Assembly: GCA_964036275.1 (NCBI GenBank) | Contig: OZ038434.1 | Coordinates: forward strand, 31,210,947-31,274,946 | Direction of reading: 5' to 3' | Length of the DNA: 64,000 nt | Source of the DNA: Litoditis marina | Lineage: Eukaryota > Nematoda > Chromadorea > Rhabditida > Rhabditidae | Shown here: piece after piece, positions 12,104 through 23,703 of the stretch | Layout of the letters: each line of letters begins with the position of its first letter | How positions within the stretch are numbered: position 1 is the first letter of the stretch | Program-made: the position numbers and the translations under genes | The notes under the pieces: generated by a model | The model's database searches: none | What the model saw: the letters and a program-made list of their open reading frames with translations, nothing else | Told to the model about the DNA's origin: nothing

Positions 12104-12293
12104 AAAAGAAGATCTACAAAAACTTTTTATATGAACGTTATCCTAACTTTTATTCCGGTTTAGTATCGTTTTGCGAAGATCGCGAAAAGATCGCTGGCTG
12201 GCTATCAATCTATGAAGGAGAACTGCATCTTCTATCTTTGGACGAAAATAGCCGCAATCCATCACTTATTTCGCGGTTTCTGGGCTATTTCCG
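12104..12293 (+). CDS. Orphan internal exon, unknown protein (partial)
   Basis: An open segment lies between a strong acceptor (TTACGTTTTTCAG|AA) and a donor (TTCCG|gtacga). It encodes ~62 residues including KKIYKNFLYERYPNFYSGLV, SFCEDREKIAGWLSIYEGEL and LDENSRNPSLISRFLGYFR. The composition is clearly protein-like and the region is less AT-rich than its surroundings. No start codon, upstream or downstream exon was found, and an (AT)n microsatellite follows directly. It is likely a relic of a displaced or degraded gene, or an exon of a gene with distant partners. No family is recognised. Confidence 0.5.
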
Positions 12294-12298
12294 GTACG

Positions 12299-12300
<2 letters not shown>

Positions 12301-12332
<32 letters not shown>
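12301..12332. repeat. (TA)n microsatellite
   Basis: About sixteen TA units directly after the donor of the orphan exon. Confidence 0.9.
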
Positions 12333-12336
<4 letters not shown>

Positions 12337-12399
12337 TCACAAGTGCTAACTTAACAACACAGAAAAATAGTGAACAAATATGTAGAACCCCTAAGGGGT

Positions 12400-12745
12400 A
12401 AGGCGAACGGTTTTTCGTGAGAATAGGGATGTATTGTTGATACATTCAAAATATTTATAGTATCAGATTGCTGTTGTTATTGTAGTTCGAATGCAAACTT
12501 ACCTCACGACGGAAAGTATTTGGAGGAGGTGTGAAAACTCAAAAAAAAAACTGCTTCGCTCTAGGCTGTTGAAGGTACGAATATCAGGATTATCCGTAAA
12601 AAAGGGATGCGTTGTTGATATAGTTGTAATTGATTCTAGATTATTATTGTAATTGGCAGTTCAAACAATATATAACCTCAAACGAGATATGAAGGACGTG
12701 TGAAAAACGCACAAAATGCGTTCTTCTGTGCTATTTCCGGTCGCA
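12400..12745. repeat. Diverged direct repeat, two ~150-bp copies
   Basis: Both copies share the order AAGGGATG..TGTTGATA, a TTATTGTA motif, AACCTCA/ACCTCA, and GAGGTGTGAAAA / GGACGTGTGAAAA. The first spans about 12400-12580 and the second about 12595-12745. No coding content. Confidence 0.4.
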
Positions 12746-12967
12746 CAACATAATTTTTTGCTGTGAAGGGATTGTAGGGGTTTGGTACATTCCCAACTTT
12801 GAGGCAGTCATTGCTAGTAACGATTGCCATGTATAAAGTGAAAAAAGCTGACGTTGTAAATATGTCGTGGTTTTCCTTCATTATCTACGCAACTATGCAT
12901 TTGATTCCATAGAAGCGAGGCATATCTAGAAAGCAAATAAACGTTGTCATTTTGTGGTTCTATAAAC

Positions 12968-12973
12968 TTTATT
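12968..12973 (-). terminator. Poly(A) signal of the SLC17-like gene
   Basis: AATAAA on the minus strand, about 36 nt after the TAG stop at 13009-13011. Confidence 0.75.
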
Positions 12974-13008
12974 ATGTTTGTATGTACAGACATATAACAA
13001 CTATCCAC

Positions 13009-16000
13009 CTATTTTTGAGCCTCCGAGATGATGTGCAGCTTGGTAGACAGGGGAACAATGGTCGCCTGCAAAATGTTATATTTGTATGTGTTGAAAGCGT
13101 TTCGAAAAGTTAATTTTCTGGTAATTTGTTGGAGTCAGGGTATGAAACAACTGGAAAAATATGTAAATTTTTAGAAAATCCTCATAAATCAAGTTCCCGA
13201 GTGCGTATTTGACTCAAAAAGATATTGGTAAGTCTGTGGCCGTAATCACTAGGCTCAAATAGCCGGGTAAGCTATTTGAGAAAAATGTCCGTAGCGAATT
13301 TCAGGTTGCATGATCAAACGTTTTATTGGTTTATGTCATTTTAGTCGAATATGGCAGATATGTGGCTATATGAGGAAAAGAGTGAGAAATTTAGTAACCC
13401 GATTAGAAGTGTACTATACATACATCCGGCTATTTGAGTTTAGTGAATACGGCCACTGAATACAGAGCATAGATCAGCTTTCACATTCTTACCTTATTTT
13501 TCTCTGCTTCTCTGGTCTCTCTCGTGATGAGAGTGAAAGCAGCTGGTTGATCGGTTGCCACGAAGTAGAACATGACGTTTGCCTAAAATTGAATGGTTAA
13601 ATCAGATAAATAAAAAAGGTGTAAAGTTATTCACGTTAGTCAATTCAGACCAACTCGAAAAGAAGTGAACTTGTATTTGTTACAGTATGTGGGCAAAAGT
13701 TCTTTTTGTAAAACCTGTGTTTTCTATGGACCACATTCATTCGAAATTTCATTGCCACGCTGCCAAAGTCTCAGTGGGAATGACTCTATTAGAGACGAAG
13801 CCAACAAAAAGGCGAGACGATACTGTATATCTGACTATCCGTTGTGTACGCACACAAGTCATCGATGCCAAAGTTTGCCGATAATGCGCACTAATAGTGC
13901 AGTGGTTAGCGCCCTGCTAGGAACATTTTGCTCGCAAGTTCGATTCCGGCGAGAAATAGAAATTTATAAATTTGGCACCCACTATAGAAACAAAGCCAAA
14001 GATGACAATCGTCAACTGGAATCTGAAGAGAACCACACGAGATTCGCCTTTTCGCTTGAAGTTAAGAAGTTATTTCGAATCAGTGTTGAAACGCGTTTTT
14101 AAATACACCTGTCACACTGAGAAGCGCCCCATTGAGAAAGAATACATAGATCCATTGGCAATAATAATTCTCTTTCTTATTTTTAATATCTTAGTGAAAA
14201 TTTTAAGTGGATACGTGTATTTTTTCAAATATGATTATATATTAATTTCATTATCATTATTTTATCCTTCAAACCTTACCAAAATGAGCAGCGCCCCATT
14301 GAGGAAGAATACATTGCTCCATTGGTTGAAATCCGTCTCATCAGTCACAAAAAAGGCGACCATGGCTGGACCGACGAAGAGAGCAACACACTTCATGAAC
14401 TGGATGGTTGCCAGCACGAAGTGCGCGTATTGTCTGCAAGAAACATACAACTTATAAACAAAAACAGAAGCAACAACATTATACATGGTAGTATCACTTA
14501 TTACGATACTCGGTGTTTCCGGGGTTCTGCCTGACGCGGTAGCGACCCCTACAAGTTTATGACAAGCGATTCTCGTGAGAAGATGGAGAAACAGTGTTCT
14601 CGGGGTGTTATAGTTCACTTCCACTGAGACGACTTGACAGAGGGCCAATGAACATTCCAGGCTGTTTTTCACCATTTTTTATGTTTTCCAAAAAACTCCA
14701 AATATCTGTTAGAGGTTGTACAGTTCCACAAGAACACGTAAATGAAAAAGTTTCCAGAATACTTATGTTTGCTCTGAGAAAAAGAAGGAAAAAATCTTGG
14801 CACTATGCCAATGACTCCCAGTTGAAATGCAACGAACAATATTGGGTTGACGAAGGACGAGGCATTGCTACCGCCGCTGGGAGGAATTACTTTGAACTGA
14901 GGAATGAATTGGTTGATGTCGGTCTTTATCAAAAGATCACAGTATTCAATGAAATGCGAATTCTCTGGCAGAGTACGAAACACATTTTTTCTTCATTAGT
15001 ATATGCCTGACATACTCTTCTGTGAAAACCTGAACCAAACATCATATATCAATACAAAAAGAATTGCTGGATGTTTTCACGTTACGCGTGATTATATTTG
15101 ATCGAAAGCCCGTGATTTACTTGAAACTTTTCAGCTTTTTAAATGTCATGTTAATTCTAATGAAAACACATAATTATACCCATACATCAGAACTTATTCA
15201 GATCGTTCAAACCTTCGTTTCTCTCAAAGTCAATTGTTTCCAAACCCACCTAGCATAGAGCGTGCCGCATTTATAGAAGGCGCCGGGGTTCAGACTCATT
15301 GAAGTATAGACCCCCGCAAAGAAGACGACACTTAGGCCGGCCTGAGATGGAGGTACCAGGCCGATTAGGCCACAGAAAACACCCGCCATCCCCACTGCCA
15401 CAGAGTTGTACAAACACATCTTCAAACGTTCCGGCATGCATCTAGAAAAAAAAGTTTGGTGATGCAGCTCTCGCCATTTCCACGGAGAATGTGGCAGCGT
15501 GCCATTGAATTTCCAGGTTGTTTTTCACCATGTTTGAGTTTTTCCAAAAACGGAAAACTTCTGCTAGTGGTTCTTTCCCTTCATCGAAACACGGGAATCA
15601 CCACGCACTTTGAAAAACATATGACAACATTTCGAACCTACTTCATGTAATCGCTGAGAATTCCGAAGAAAATCTTCACTGGCATGTGGCCGCTTGCAGC
15701 CAATGAAACTAGGTTACCTGAACCAAAATGAATTAAAGAAGGACGATTAAGTTATCCAATCTCAACGCTTCAGTCCTTTGAACTGCAACCCTTGTTCGAT
15801 TGCAGTTGAAAAGACCGATGCGTCGGATTTGGTCCACATAATCGTCCAACTGGAACTAAAGACAATTAAACTTTGTCAAACAATGAAAAATGGGTCATTT
15901 GAACAATGGTATTTTTTTGTAATTACTATAGAATTCGCCCGTTTCAAAAGAAATACGCTGCATTTTGCACTTTACCGCAGTGTTTCTATTGTTCTTCAAT

Positions 16001-19000
16001 TGCTTGCTCTTCGGTTGGAACTTAGAGAATGACGCAAATACACTTTTCGAAGGATCGTTGACACTCGATTGGACCACATGATCGTTCTAACTGTTTGTTA
16101 TTTATATTATTATAATCGTTCTTATTGAGTGTCTTGAAAGGTACCATTAACCTACCGGTAGTCTTCACGTCGTAACCGAGGACTTGACTGTAGTAAATGG
16201 GGGAGTAGGTCAGAAGAATGGTGATGGTCACCATCTCCACAAAAGCATTGAACCAAACCACCAAGATGGTACGGTTGAAAATAACTTCCTGTAAACGGCG
16301 ACTAACTGGAGAAGGTTTGAATTTAACTAAAGAAGCTAGGTATCGGTTCAGCGCCCACAACATTATAATGTTGTAGGACCGATAGTCTCGTTTAACTTGC
16401 GAATTATACAATAGATATAGTATGCGTCATTTCTTTTGAGACTCCTACAGTACCAAATCAAATTTTCCAAGTGACGTATCGTGTTTTCACCATCTACACT
16501 ACGTGTCTATTCAGGTACAACATGGCTGACGTATAGGCGAAGACAGGATGGAAAACCCGGGCCATTCGCGGCTGGGAATGGCTGGTCCGTATTCCCAACA
16601 GAAATGCATGTTCGCAAGTAGTTCTTCTCCTTCCCTTCAAGAAGTTACTCGCTTGTCACTGGATCAATGTCAACAGAGCATTCGATAATCCACCATGAAG
16701 TTTTCTATGAAGGAAAGGGACCACGAACAACTCAGAAGAAGCTGCTACTTTATCTGTGACAAACAGGATGATAACCGCCTCGAAGTAGCAATGTAGAAGA
16801 CCACACCACTCAGGAAAAGGAAAACACCGGAGGGTGTGGTCGGCTGTCTTTGTAGTTTGATCCCTACGAGTTACATCTAAAGTTCTGCTGTGTATGTAGA
16901 TCAAACTACAACTCACCCTATAAGGTACAAAGCTGTCCCTCTCAATATGTGCCTTTGTCTTGTCCTTTTGAATTGCCGCCAACTCCTTCGAGCAAACATT
17001 TCGGTGTAATTGCGGATCGTCGTTGTAGAAAATCATCCACATCCCGAATATGAAGGCGCCAAAGCCCGCGTGGAAGTAGTACGAACTGCGCCATCCCAGG
17101 GTGGACGCGCACAGCTGAAATCGACTATTACTCACGGAGTCAGCGAATCGGGGTTGTAGTTTGATCTAGAAGCACGTCGTTAACCAATTTTGACAGGAAA
17201 TCAACGTGGTAAAACTACAAAAACAGTGGGACAGTGCAACATACACCAGAGTACGTATGCTAGAAGATCCCGGCACCTTCATCCTGCGTCTTCTCAAGCC
17301 TACGCTATTTCTCTGCTCTTAAATCCCGCCGGGATGTAGGAGACGAGAAATAGTGAGCCAGAGTGAGAGACGCAGAATGGGATGAAGGTGCCGGGATCTT
17401 CTAGCATACGTACTCGGATAGGTTTCATCGGAAGAGCGCACCCGTTTCGGATGCAAACAACTGGGTGTTCTGACCAAACTACAACTTACATAGCCCGAAA
17501 TGGGGTTCGTGACAACCGCCGAAGAGGTGATTGTTGTAAACTCTGTGTTGTGTCCGTAGTTTGATCGTTGTATTCTGATCTTGGTTGGAGAAGCTGTGTA
17601 TTTTGATGAAACTACAACTTAAATAGGCTCACATTTCCCGACACTGGGTTCGTGACAACCACTGCAAGAGAGTTGAAGGTAGTTAGTGTTGATATGGAGA
17701 AGGCAGTTCAAAACGGTCAATATTCCTCTGATGGAACGTTTTTGTAGTTCGATCCTCGCGTTTGCGTTTGATCAAACTAGAACTTACATAACCCGAAACG
17801 GGGTTCGTGATAACCGTCGCCAGTGAAGTGAATGTAGTGAGCGTTGAGATGAATAAACCAGTCTGGTGGAGAGGAGCCCAGCGGACGCAGATTATGCCGA
17901 TTGCAGCAAAGTCGGCCGAGTAGGCGAGACCCTGCAAAAGATAGGTATCGATTGATGTATCAGTTAATCGAATAAAACGGACAGTTTTATCCTAGTTAAA
18001 CGTACACGATGTGTAGAAAAATATTTATTAAAGTGATGAAAAAAAGCATAGTTTTCAAAAACAGCATCAGTTTCAAGTGATGATTCAACGATCATAATAC
18101 AGAGACAGCAGAACGAAGGTAGTTGGTTCGTTGCCTAATTCGGTCCTCAGACAATCCCATTCAATCGGCCAGCCACCTTTGTATAGTCGTCGCCAACAAA
18201 AAGGCGGGAGGGTACTGTATATCTCAATTTCTGCTGTGTTCGGACACAAGTCTTGGATTCCGAGACCTGTCAGCTACGAACTGTCGTAGCTCAGTGGTTT
18301 GGTCTGACTACGAAAATTTTGCTTGCAGGTTCGACTCCGGCGAGAAACAAACATTTATATGTTTGGCAACCACTGTGCCGAGAGAGTGCGCAAATCAGAG
18401 AGACGCAGATCTTGTTAGCCTTTCGGCGGCTTCTATGACCAGCATTTCTCGTTGTGGTAGCTGATCGATCGCAAAAAATTGGTGCCTGAGTGTACGATTA
18501 GTGATCTACAGTTAATGTGAAAATCGTTCTGCAAAAATGGCTTCCGACAGCGACTGCACAACCGACGTATTCAACCGTCGAATTGTAATTTGATCAGAAG
18601 TTGGAGCAAAACAAGACGTTTGAATAGTTGAGAAAGCAAGAAACAAATATCAAAAAAGTATTGGGTAATCGATAATTATATTTCCAGTTATTACTCCATT
18701 TCAAGTGGCGGAGGTAAATTCCTGTGATTGAATTGTTCAGTTAGTCTTTTTTCGGTATTCACAAAAACAGAAATAAAGACCGCAATAACTCTTTTCAAAA
18801 TAACTGTAAACCACTGATCGCACACTAAATATTGATTCGCACAACGAGAGAGTCCTTCCTCCTCTATCTCTCTCTATCCGAATCTCGGAAATCCGTTCAG
18901 GAATTTTCGAGAAACTGGTATATAACCACTTTTGGAAGCCCGCAATGTTGTGATCAAAAACTAATCTGTGATCAATAACGACAGTGATAACCTGCCTGAA

Positions 19001-20127
19001 TAAATCTGACAAATAGTAGGTACGGTATGCCTAGTTTAGCCGCGGTGGGCACCAGGACTGTGGAGAGAACCGACAAACAACCAGCTATGAAAAATGGCCA
19101 TCTGAGAAAAACGTTCATTTTTATAATGTAGGATTCCATCGAGCACTTGTTTGGAAAGATTTTTCTCAAACGGTGGGGGTACCACGACCGAGAATTCAAA
19201 ATATGGGGTGTATCGAATTTTTGTTTCGGTTCGATTTAGATACGCGCCATAATATACACAATAATGTCACTTTAAATATGACTATTATACTGTTAGTCAA
19301 TAGCACAGTCACGTGAAACATGTTGAACACAGCAGAATTCAGAAACGTGCAATGACAAAGTGCACGATGCCTCATTAGAATGCTAACTTTACGTGACTAT
19401 TCAATGTATTTCCAGTATGTCTGGTTTGACTGTTTTTAAAGACAGAAAACTGACTTTGCGCCGTATTTAATATAGGCGTAGTTGACAGGCAGTGTTCCAA
19501 TGATCGTGCCAGCCGCGACTGCCCAAATAATCGTACTTTTCTCTGTTGTAGAGTAGTCATACCGACCAACAAATGTCTGAAAATACATTATAAATGTCTC
19601 ATGTGACATTGTATTGAGGTATTTGTAAAATTTAGGGTAGAGTTTTAATGTGGGTCGCATATACTCTGTTTCACTGTACTGTACTATGTTTATAGATCAC
19701 CTACAAAACCTGTGATCAATATAGGACGGACGAAAACCTTTCCTAACACAGTATATTTTCTAAGAAAATTATTTGTTGAAACAAGATTTATTTCGCTAAA
19801 ATAAGTTTAGTTCGCTCTAGCAGACGCAGTTACCTATGGCGTTTCGGGCATTAATCCAGACGGCGGAGGACTGCCCTCATCAGTGAATGACCCACCACTA
19901 AATCCTACAAATTGTATATTCACAATTTTCTGTAACATGTATTTTGCAAGGCAAGTCTGAGGAGCAAATCGAAATCAACGCACCCCATTATCAGATTCCA
20001 CCAAATCCGTCACGTCATCTTTCATACAAATGAACGTGAAGTTGATAATAAGATAGTTAGAAGCGATGGAGGTCAAACAAAGAATTCCGATCAACAACAG
20101 AAAATATCGAAACCGGTCCTTCCACAT
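13009..20127 (-). CDS. SLC17-like major facilitator transporter, 11 exons (471 aa)
   Basis: Exons (minus): 20127-19984, 19576-19455, 19101-18996, 17931-17788, 17114-16917, 16288-16156, 15717-15642, 15441-15250, 14433-14280, 13582-13493, 13065-13009. Phases agree at every junction and the total is 1416 nt. The protein has about twelve hydrophobic segments. It starts MWKDRFRYFLLLIGILCLTS and carries family-like motifs (NYLIINFTFICM, EKSTIIWAVAAGTIIGTLP, RFIQGLAYSADFAA, NPVSGYLCASTLGWRSSYYF, PERLK, NPGAFYKCG). The length matches the nematode SLC17/Na-phosphate cotransporter-like group, which moves organic anions or phosphate across membranes; the actual substrate is unknown. The intron after exon 3 must use a GC donor (CAG|gcaggt) to stay in frame. 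Partial copies of exon 4 lie in the following intron. The ATG is 2 nt after TATTCCAG, which could be a trans-splice or 5'-UTR splice acceptor. Confidence 0.9.
13228..13458. repeat. R8 foldback
   Basis: The left arm GTGGCCGTAATCACTAGGC then CTCAAATAGCC is mirrored by GGCTATTTGAG and GTGAATACGGCCAC. It lies between the last two transporter exons. Related arms bracket 20581-21168. Confidence 0.6.
13788..13985 (+). mobile_element. R2 MITE carrying a tRNA-like sequence
   Basis: Lies in the transporter intron between exons 9 and 10. Internal boxes TAGTGCAGTGGTTAGCG (A) and GTTCGATTCC (B); right end TTGGCACCCACTATA. The left end is degraded. Confidence 0.65.
14625..14832. repeat. R14 foldback
   Basis: The left arm ACTGAGACGACTTGACAGAG-CCAATG is partly mirrored by CTTGGCACTATGCCAATGA and CTCCCAGT. 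A sibling copy sits at about 20938-21122 and a partial one near 49610. Confidence 0.45.
15733..15848. repeat. R3 foldback in transporter intron
   Basis: Between exons 6 and 7. Arms TTAAAGAAGGACGATTA and ACATAATCGTCC. A second 3' half (CGATTGGACCACATGATCGT) lies at 16050-16090. Confidence 0.7.
16855..16916. repeat. R6 short palindrome abutting the exon 5 donor
   Basis: On the minus strand the intron begins gtgagttgtagtttgatc and ends its palindrome with GATCAAACTACAAAG. The GTAGTTTGATC arm is therefore part of the 5' end of the intron. Confidence 0.6.
17248..17417. repeat. R5 foldback in transporter intron
   Basis: Arms AGAGTACGTATGCTAGAAG and CTTCTAGCATACGTACTC are nearly perfect inverse copies. 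It lies between exons 4 and 5. Confidence 0.8.
17490..17542 (-). pseudogene. Partial tandem copy of transporter exon 4 (copy 3)
   Basis: On the minus strand ACACAG|AGTTTACAAC leads into a frame reading SSAVVTNPISGY, followed by the donor gtaagttgtagtttgg. It matches the 3' end of exon 4 (SLATVITNPVSGY). Used as an exon it would start in phase 1 and end in phase 0, which does not fit between exons 4 and 5. Confidence 0.55.
17633..17707 (-). pseudogene. Partial tandem copy of transporter exon 4 (copy 2)
   Basis: Reads FSISTLTTFNSLAVVVTNPV then SGN before a donor gtgagc, parallel to FISTLTTFTSLATVITNPVS in exon 4. A TGA lies just upstream in frame, and no acceptor gives a full in-frame exon, so it is probably a partial duplicate. 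Confidence 0.6.
18182..18374 (+). mobile_element. R2 MITE carrying a tRNA-like sequence
   Basis: Left end TATAGTCGTCGCCAAC, right end TTTGGCAACCACTGT. Internal TAGCTCAGTGGTTTGG (A-box-like) and GGTTCGACTCC (B box). Within the transporter intron that has the GC donor. Confidence 0.65.
19287..19418. mobile_element. R1 MITE
   Basis: ATACTGTTAGTCAATAGCAC to TTACGTGACTATTCAATG and CCAGTAT. Intronic, between exons 2 and 3 of the transporter. Confidence 0.7.
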
Positions 20128-20319
20128 TACTGGAATAGTATAATATACTAGCATTGAGATGTGTGGAAGATACATTTTGTTATGGAAAAATAATGTATAG
20201 ATTACAACATGAGTATAGCGAGTGACCCTATATTTTTGAGTTTGATCTCTGATGAAAATTTTGCACCAAAACAACGAGAGCGTACTACATACACGATTGC
20301 GTAGGGAGAGGTACACCGT

Positions 20320-20446
20320 ATACACTGTTTGTCATTTGCACACTCACGTGAAACATGTTAAACACACCAGAACTCGTGCAACAACAAAGTGCACGAATTC
20401 TTGTTAGAATGCTAACTTTACATGAATATTCACTTTACTCATTGTA
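20320..20446. mobile_element. R1 MITE just upstream of the transporter gene
   Basis: Starts ATACACTGTTTGTCATTTGC, contains CTCACGTGAAACATGTT and AGAATGCTAACTTTACATGA. It lies about 190 bp upstream of the ATG and might contribute to the promoter. Confidence 0.6.
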
Positions 20447-20580
20447 CATGGTGTTCGTCCACTGTGTTTACAAATTGATTCCGTTGCTTTTAGGTCGAAT
20501 TCAGTGAGTTTAGGTGTAACTACAACGAAGGTTTGATGAAAACGGAAACCCTACACGTGATTGTTTTTGTGTGAAAATGA

Positions 20581-21168
20581 GGTCTGTGGCCGTATGCACT
20601 AATCTCAAATAGCCTGTGAAAGAAGGACGATTATGTGGACCAATCTCGTGTCAACGGTCCTTTAAATTGCAATTGAAAAATGTATTGCACATTAAAGGAC
20701 TGAACCGTTGCGATTGGACCACATAATCGTCCTTCTTTAAGCTGTTTGAGCAAACTTTCAGAAGGGTTTTTCTCGCTGGATTCATATTATTTTCTCTCGT
20801 TTTATTCATACATTATGAGTGTTTTGCCTAACTCAGCAAAACATGCAATGAACTTCGAAAAGAAATGAATGTACTTTATGCAGTGCCATTTTGAAAATTC
20901 GCTCAAATAGCTTACCCGACTATAGTTTTTATCATTCCTACTGAGACTTGGCAGCATGCCAATGAATATTCCAGGCTATTTTTATCGCTTTAGAATTCAA
21001 CTTTCTGTAAGTGTTTGTACACTTTCATAAGAACACGTGAATAAAAAGTACTCATGCATACTCATGTTTGCTCCAAGAGATGGCCATCAAAAAATCTTGG
21101 CACCATGCCAACGAGTCTCAGTGGCAAGGAAATGAACTATATCTGAGCATAGTGAATACGGCCCTCAG
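20581..21168. repeat. Nested foldbacks: R8 arms around R3 and R14
   Basis: GTGGCCGTATGCACTAATCT then CTCAAATAGCC (R8 left arm) is followed by a near-perfect R3 hairpin (20618-20740), then R14 (20938-21122), and closes with AGTGAATACGGCC near 21150-21165. R3 and R14 appear to have inserted into an older R8 copy. Confidence 0.6.
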
Positions 21169-21335
21169 AACGATTGGCGCCAATTTTCTTCGATTGGCCA
21201 GCTACAGAAACGAGAGAGTGTGCAGGCCAATGAGGCCGCAGACAGCTGGGTCTCTCTGACCTGCACAGTCTCTCGCTCAGCCAATAGAAAAGGGGCTGGC
21301 CAATTGACTGGCAATTGTCTGAGCCACTGATCGTG
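21168..21335. repeat. R9 foldback
   Basis: Arms CAGAACGATTGGCGCCAATT, GATTGGCCAGCTAC and the mirrored GGCTGGCCAATTGACTGGC. The core holds GAGAGTGTGCAGG and CTCTCTGACCTGCAC. Copies: 29602-29898, 36204-36366, 49466-49612, 50237-50350 and about 57290-57390. Confidence 0.6.
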
Positions 21336-21784
21336 AGTATCCTATGAATCACTGTGTTAATGGGTTCACAGATGACCGTATCAACAGTTGCAATGAAGGA
21401 AACAAAACAGCTGTGTTGGTACACTTTTAATGTTTGACCGAGGTCGGTTACGAGAAAAATCTAAGAAAGTTACAGCTTTAAAAAGGTATTATTGTTTCAA
21501 TTAAACTTCGAAACAATCATTCGCAGTCCCATTTCAAGGTCGAAATGGCGTGGTAGTGTAAAATATACCGTATAGGTTTAAGTTGGAGAGGGTAAACCCT
21601 GAAGATTCTCCCAAAAATTGTGGTTGGATTGTGAATAGAACAAAGATCGTTAGCGGAGGATCAGCATACAAATAATGAATATTTTGCATAATTGGAAATT
21701 GACATAGTTACACATGGAGGATCTATGAGCTATGACGAATCCGATTCCGTATGGACCGGGATTCAGAGGTGTTTAAGGGTAGTG

Positions 21785-22285
21785 CAGAGTACGTATGCTA
21801 AAAGATCCCGGCACCTTCGTCCTATCCTGCGACTCTCGCTCTGCCATACTATTTCGAGTCACTCGTATCCCGACGGGATGTAACGAGAAATAGCGTATCT
21901 TGGAAGAGACGCAGGATGGGATAAAGGTACCTACTCAGGTGAAAAGTCAAGGGACTATTAGCCCCTAAAAGGGAAATTTCGGGTGATTTCGCAAACGCGT
22001 GCCCAAAAGACCCTAAAAGGGCCGCGTTTTTGATATCGACCTAGCTTTTTTCATTGTTTTTGATTTTAACTGCAACTATGTTGCTCTAATCTATGTTTTG
22101 TCACATTTCTCGAGTATATACACAAGGTTGAGCAAGAAAAACATATTTAATCCAGTATTTGAGAGGAAAAATGTTGCCCTAAGCGCCCCTAGTAGGCCCT
22201 AATAGGGTGATTTCGGCTACGGAAATCGCGGGCCTAAAAGGAACCTTTTAGGCCCGTGACTTTTCACCTATGTACGTACTCAGGA
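21785..22285. repeat. R5 foldback interrupted by a TIR element
   Basis: The left arm AGAGTACGTATGCTAAAAG and right arm TATGTACGTACTCAGG belong to R5. Between GATAAAGGTACCTACTCAG and the right arm sits a separate element (about 21950-22268). Its ends GTGAAAAGTCAAGGG and CCCGTGACTTTTCAC are inverted repeats, and its interior is rich in CCCTAAAAGGG words. Confidence 0.65.
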
Positions 22286-23500
22286 ATACATTGTGCTTAT
22301 TAGTTTGAGCTGATGTGATTGTACTCTGAGAAATCACTGAGTCGGGCCCCGCCGACTGAGTCGAAAATGAGACGGCAACGACATTGTCGCGGCCGTCCCA
22401 CGTTTTACTCATAGTAGTTCGAACCCTCTGTTTTGTATGAAGATCAAAGTACACTCAGAGTTGATCACACAAAGAGATTCAATGGAAGTGTTGCAAGTTG
22501 TGGATACGAGGTTTCATTTGATGTTTTCTAGTATTTCAATTCAATTCGAAGCAAATATACAGAAGATCGAAATTGCACACGAATCTAATTTTCCTATTAG
22601 TCAGTTGACAATTAATGTTTGTCAAATCATACCATATATTGTTATTTGGAACATTGAAATACCGCATAGAACTACTGGAAAAGGGACAATGGATGTTGTA
22701 TGGAAAATGTATGGAAAGTTCCGGAAACAAAGCAAAATTAAACCGAGAAATGAAGGGAAAAGAACGAGACACGAATTGAAATCTCGTAATTATGTGAAAT
22801 ACCTAAAACATTCATAATATGATGTCTAGTGTTACAGAAAATATCATAAGATGTATAATAGAATATAGTAGAAATTCATATTATGTAATAGAAGGTATTT
22901 AGAACAACGCAAAGCTGAACCAATAGAACACAAATCGAATCGAACGTGTGAAACCCCTGAAACATTTATATGCAAAGCCGATTTGTCACGCGAGAAGAGA
23001 TAGAAAATGGTTGACCTTGTTCTATCAAAACGCTTGGGAACGATGTATTACAACACAAGTTCCTTTTTCTGAGAAGACTTCATAATCGAAGTTCATCCTG
23101 TTATTTATTTTGCTTTAATTACTATTGTTTCTCAATGTTTCCTTTTCACAATTTCTGACGTAACACAAAAGAATGAATCGAAAAAGACATGAGTTGTATT
23201 CTTTTTAGTACAGGAAACATCGAAAAAGAGTTAGAGAGCTAGAACTATGTTTACCGATTAACAATAACTACACAACATTCTTCAGTTATTCGAAATCCGG
23301 TTTGGTCAATAGATTTATATGACAGAGTTATTTGTGAAACTCACATAAAGCTACAATAACAATGGATATGTTATGATGTTACACAGGTTTAATAACCAGA
23401 TCGGTATGTTTCTCATGCACCCAACCTGAGTTGTAGTTTGGTTCTGGAAATCATTTGTAGAAATTGGTTCAATAATGACAATATAGCAAAAAGGCACTGT
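22286..23500. other. No convincing gene
   Basis: A GC-richer patch at 22330-22420 has a minus frame (MSKTWDGRDNVVAVSFSTQS) without splice context. A 126-codon plus frame (22437-22817) is AT-rich and unsupported. The rest is featureless. Confidence 0.4.
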
Positions 23501-23507
23501 TTATGTC

Positions 23508-23703
23508 TATAGTCGTTGTCAACGGAAAGGCGGGAAGGTACTGTAGATCTCACTTTCCGCTGTGTACGCACACTTGTCTTCGGTTAGAAAGCTTCCCGGT
23601 TATGTACTCTAATGGTGCAGTGGATAGCGCCCTGCTACGAAACTTTTGCTCGCAGGTTCGATTCCGGCGTGAGACAAAAATTTATAAATTTGGCACTTAC
23701 TAT
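23508..23703 (+). mobile_element. R2 MITE carrying a tRNA-like sequence (best-preserved copy)
   Basis: Left end TATAGTCGTTGTCAACGG, right end TTTGGCACTTACTAT. A box TGGTGCAGTGGATAGCGC; B box GGTTCGATTCC in an arm CGCAGGTTCGATTCCGGCG. Confidence 0.75.

Noticed and set aside
14262..14675. Long minus frame as one exon of the transporter
   Set aside because: Only 14280-14433 is bounded by splice sites with correct phase and family similarity; the remainder is intron and R14 repeat.
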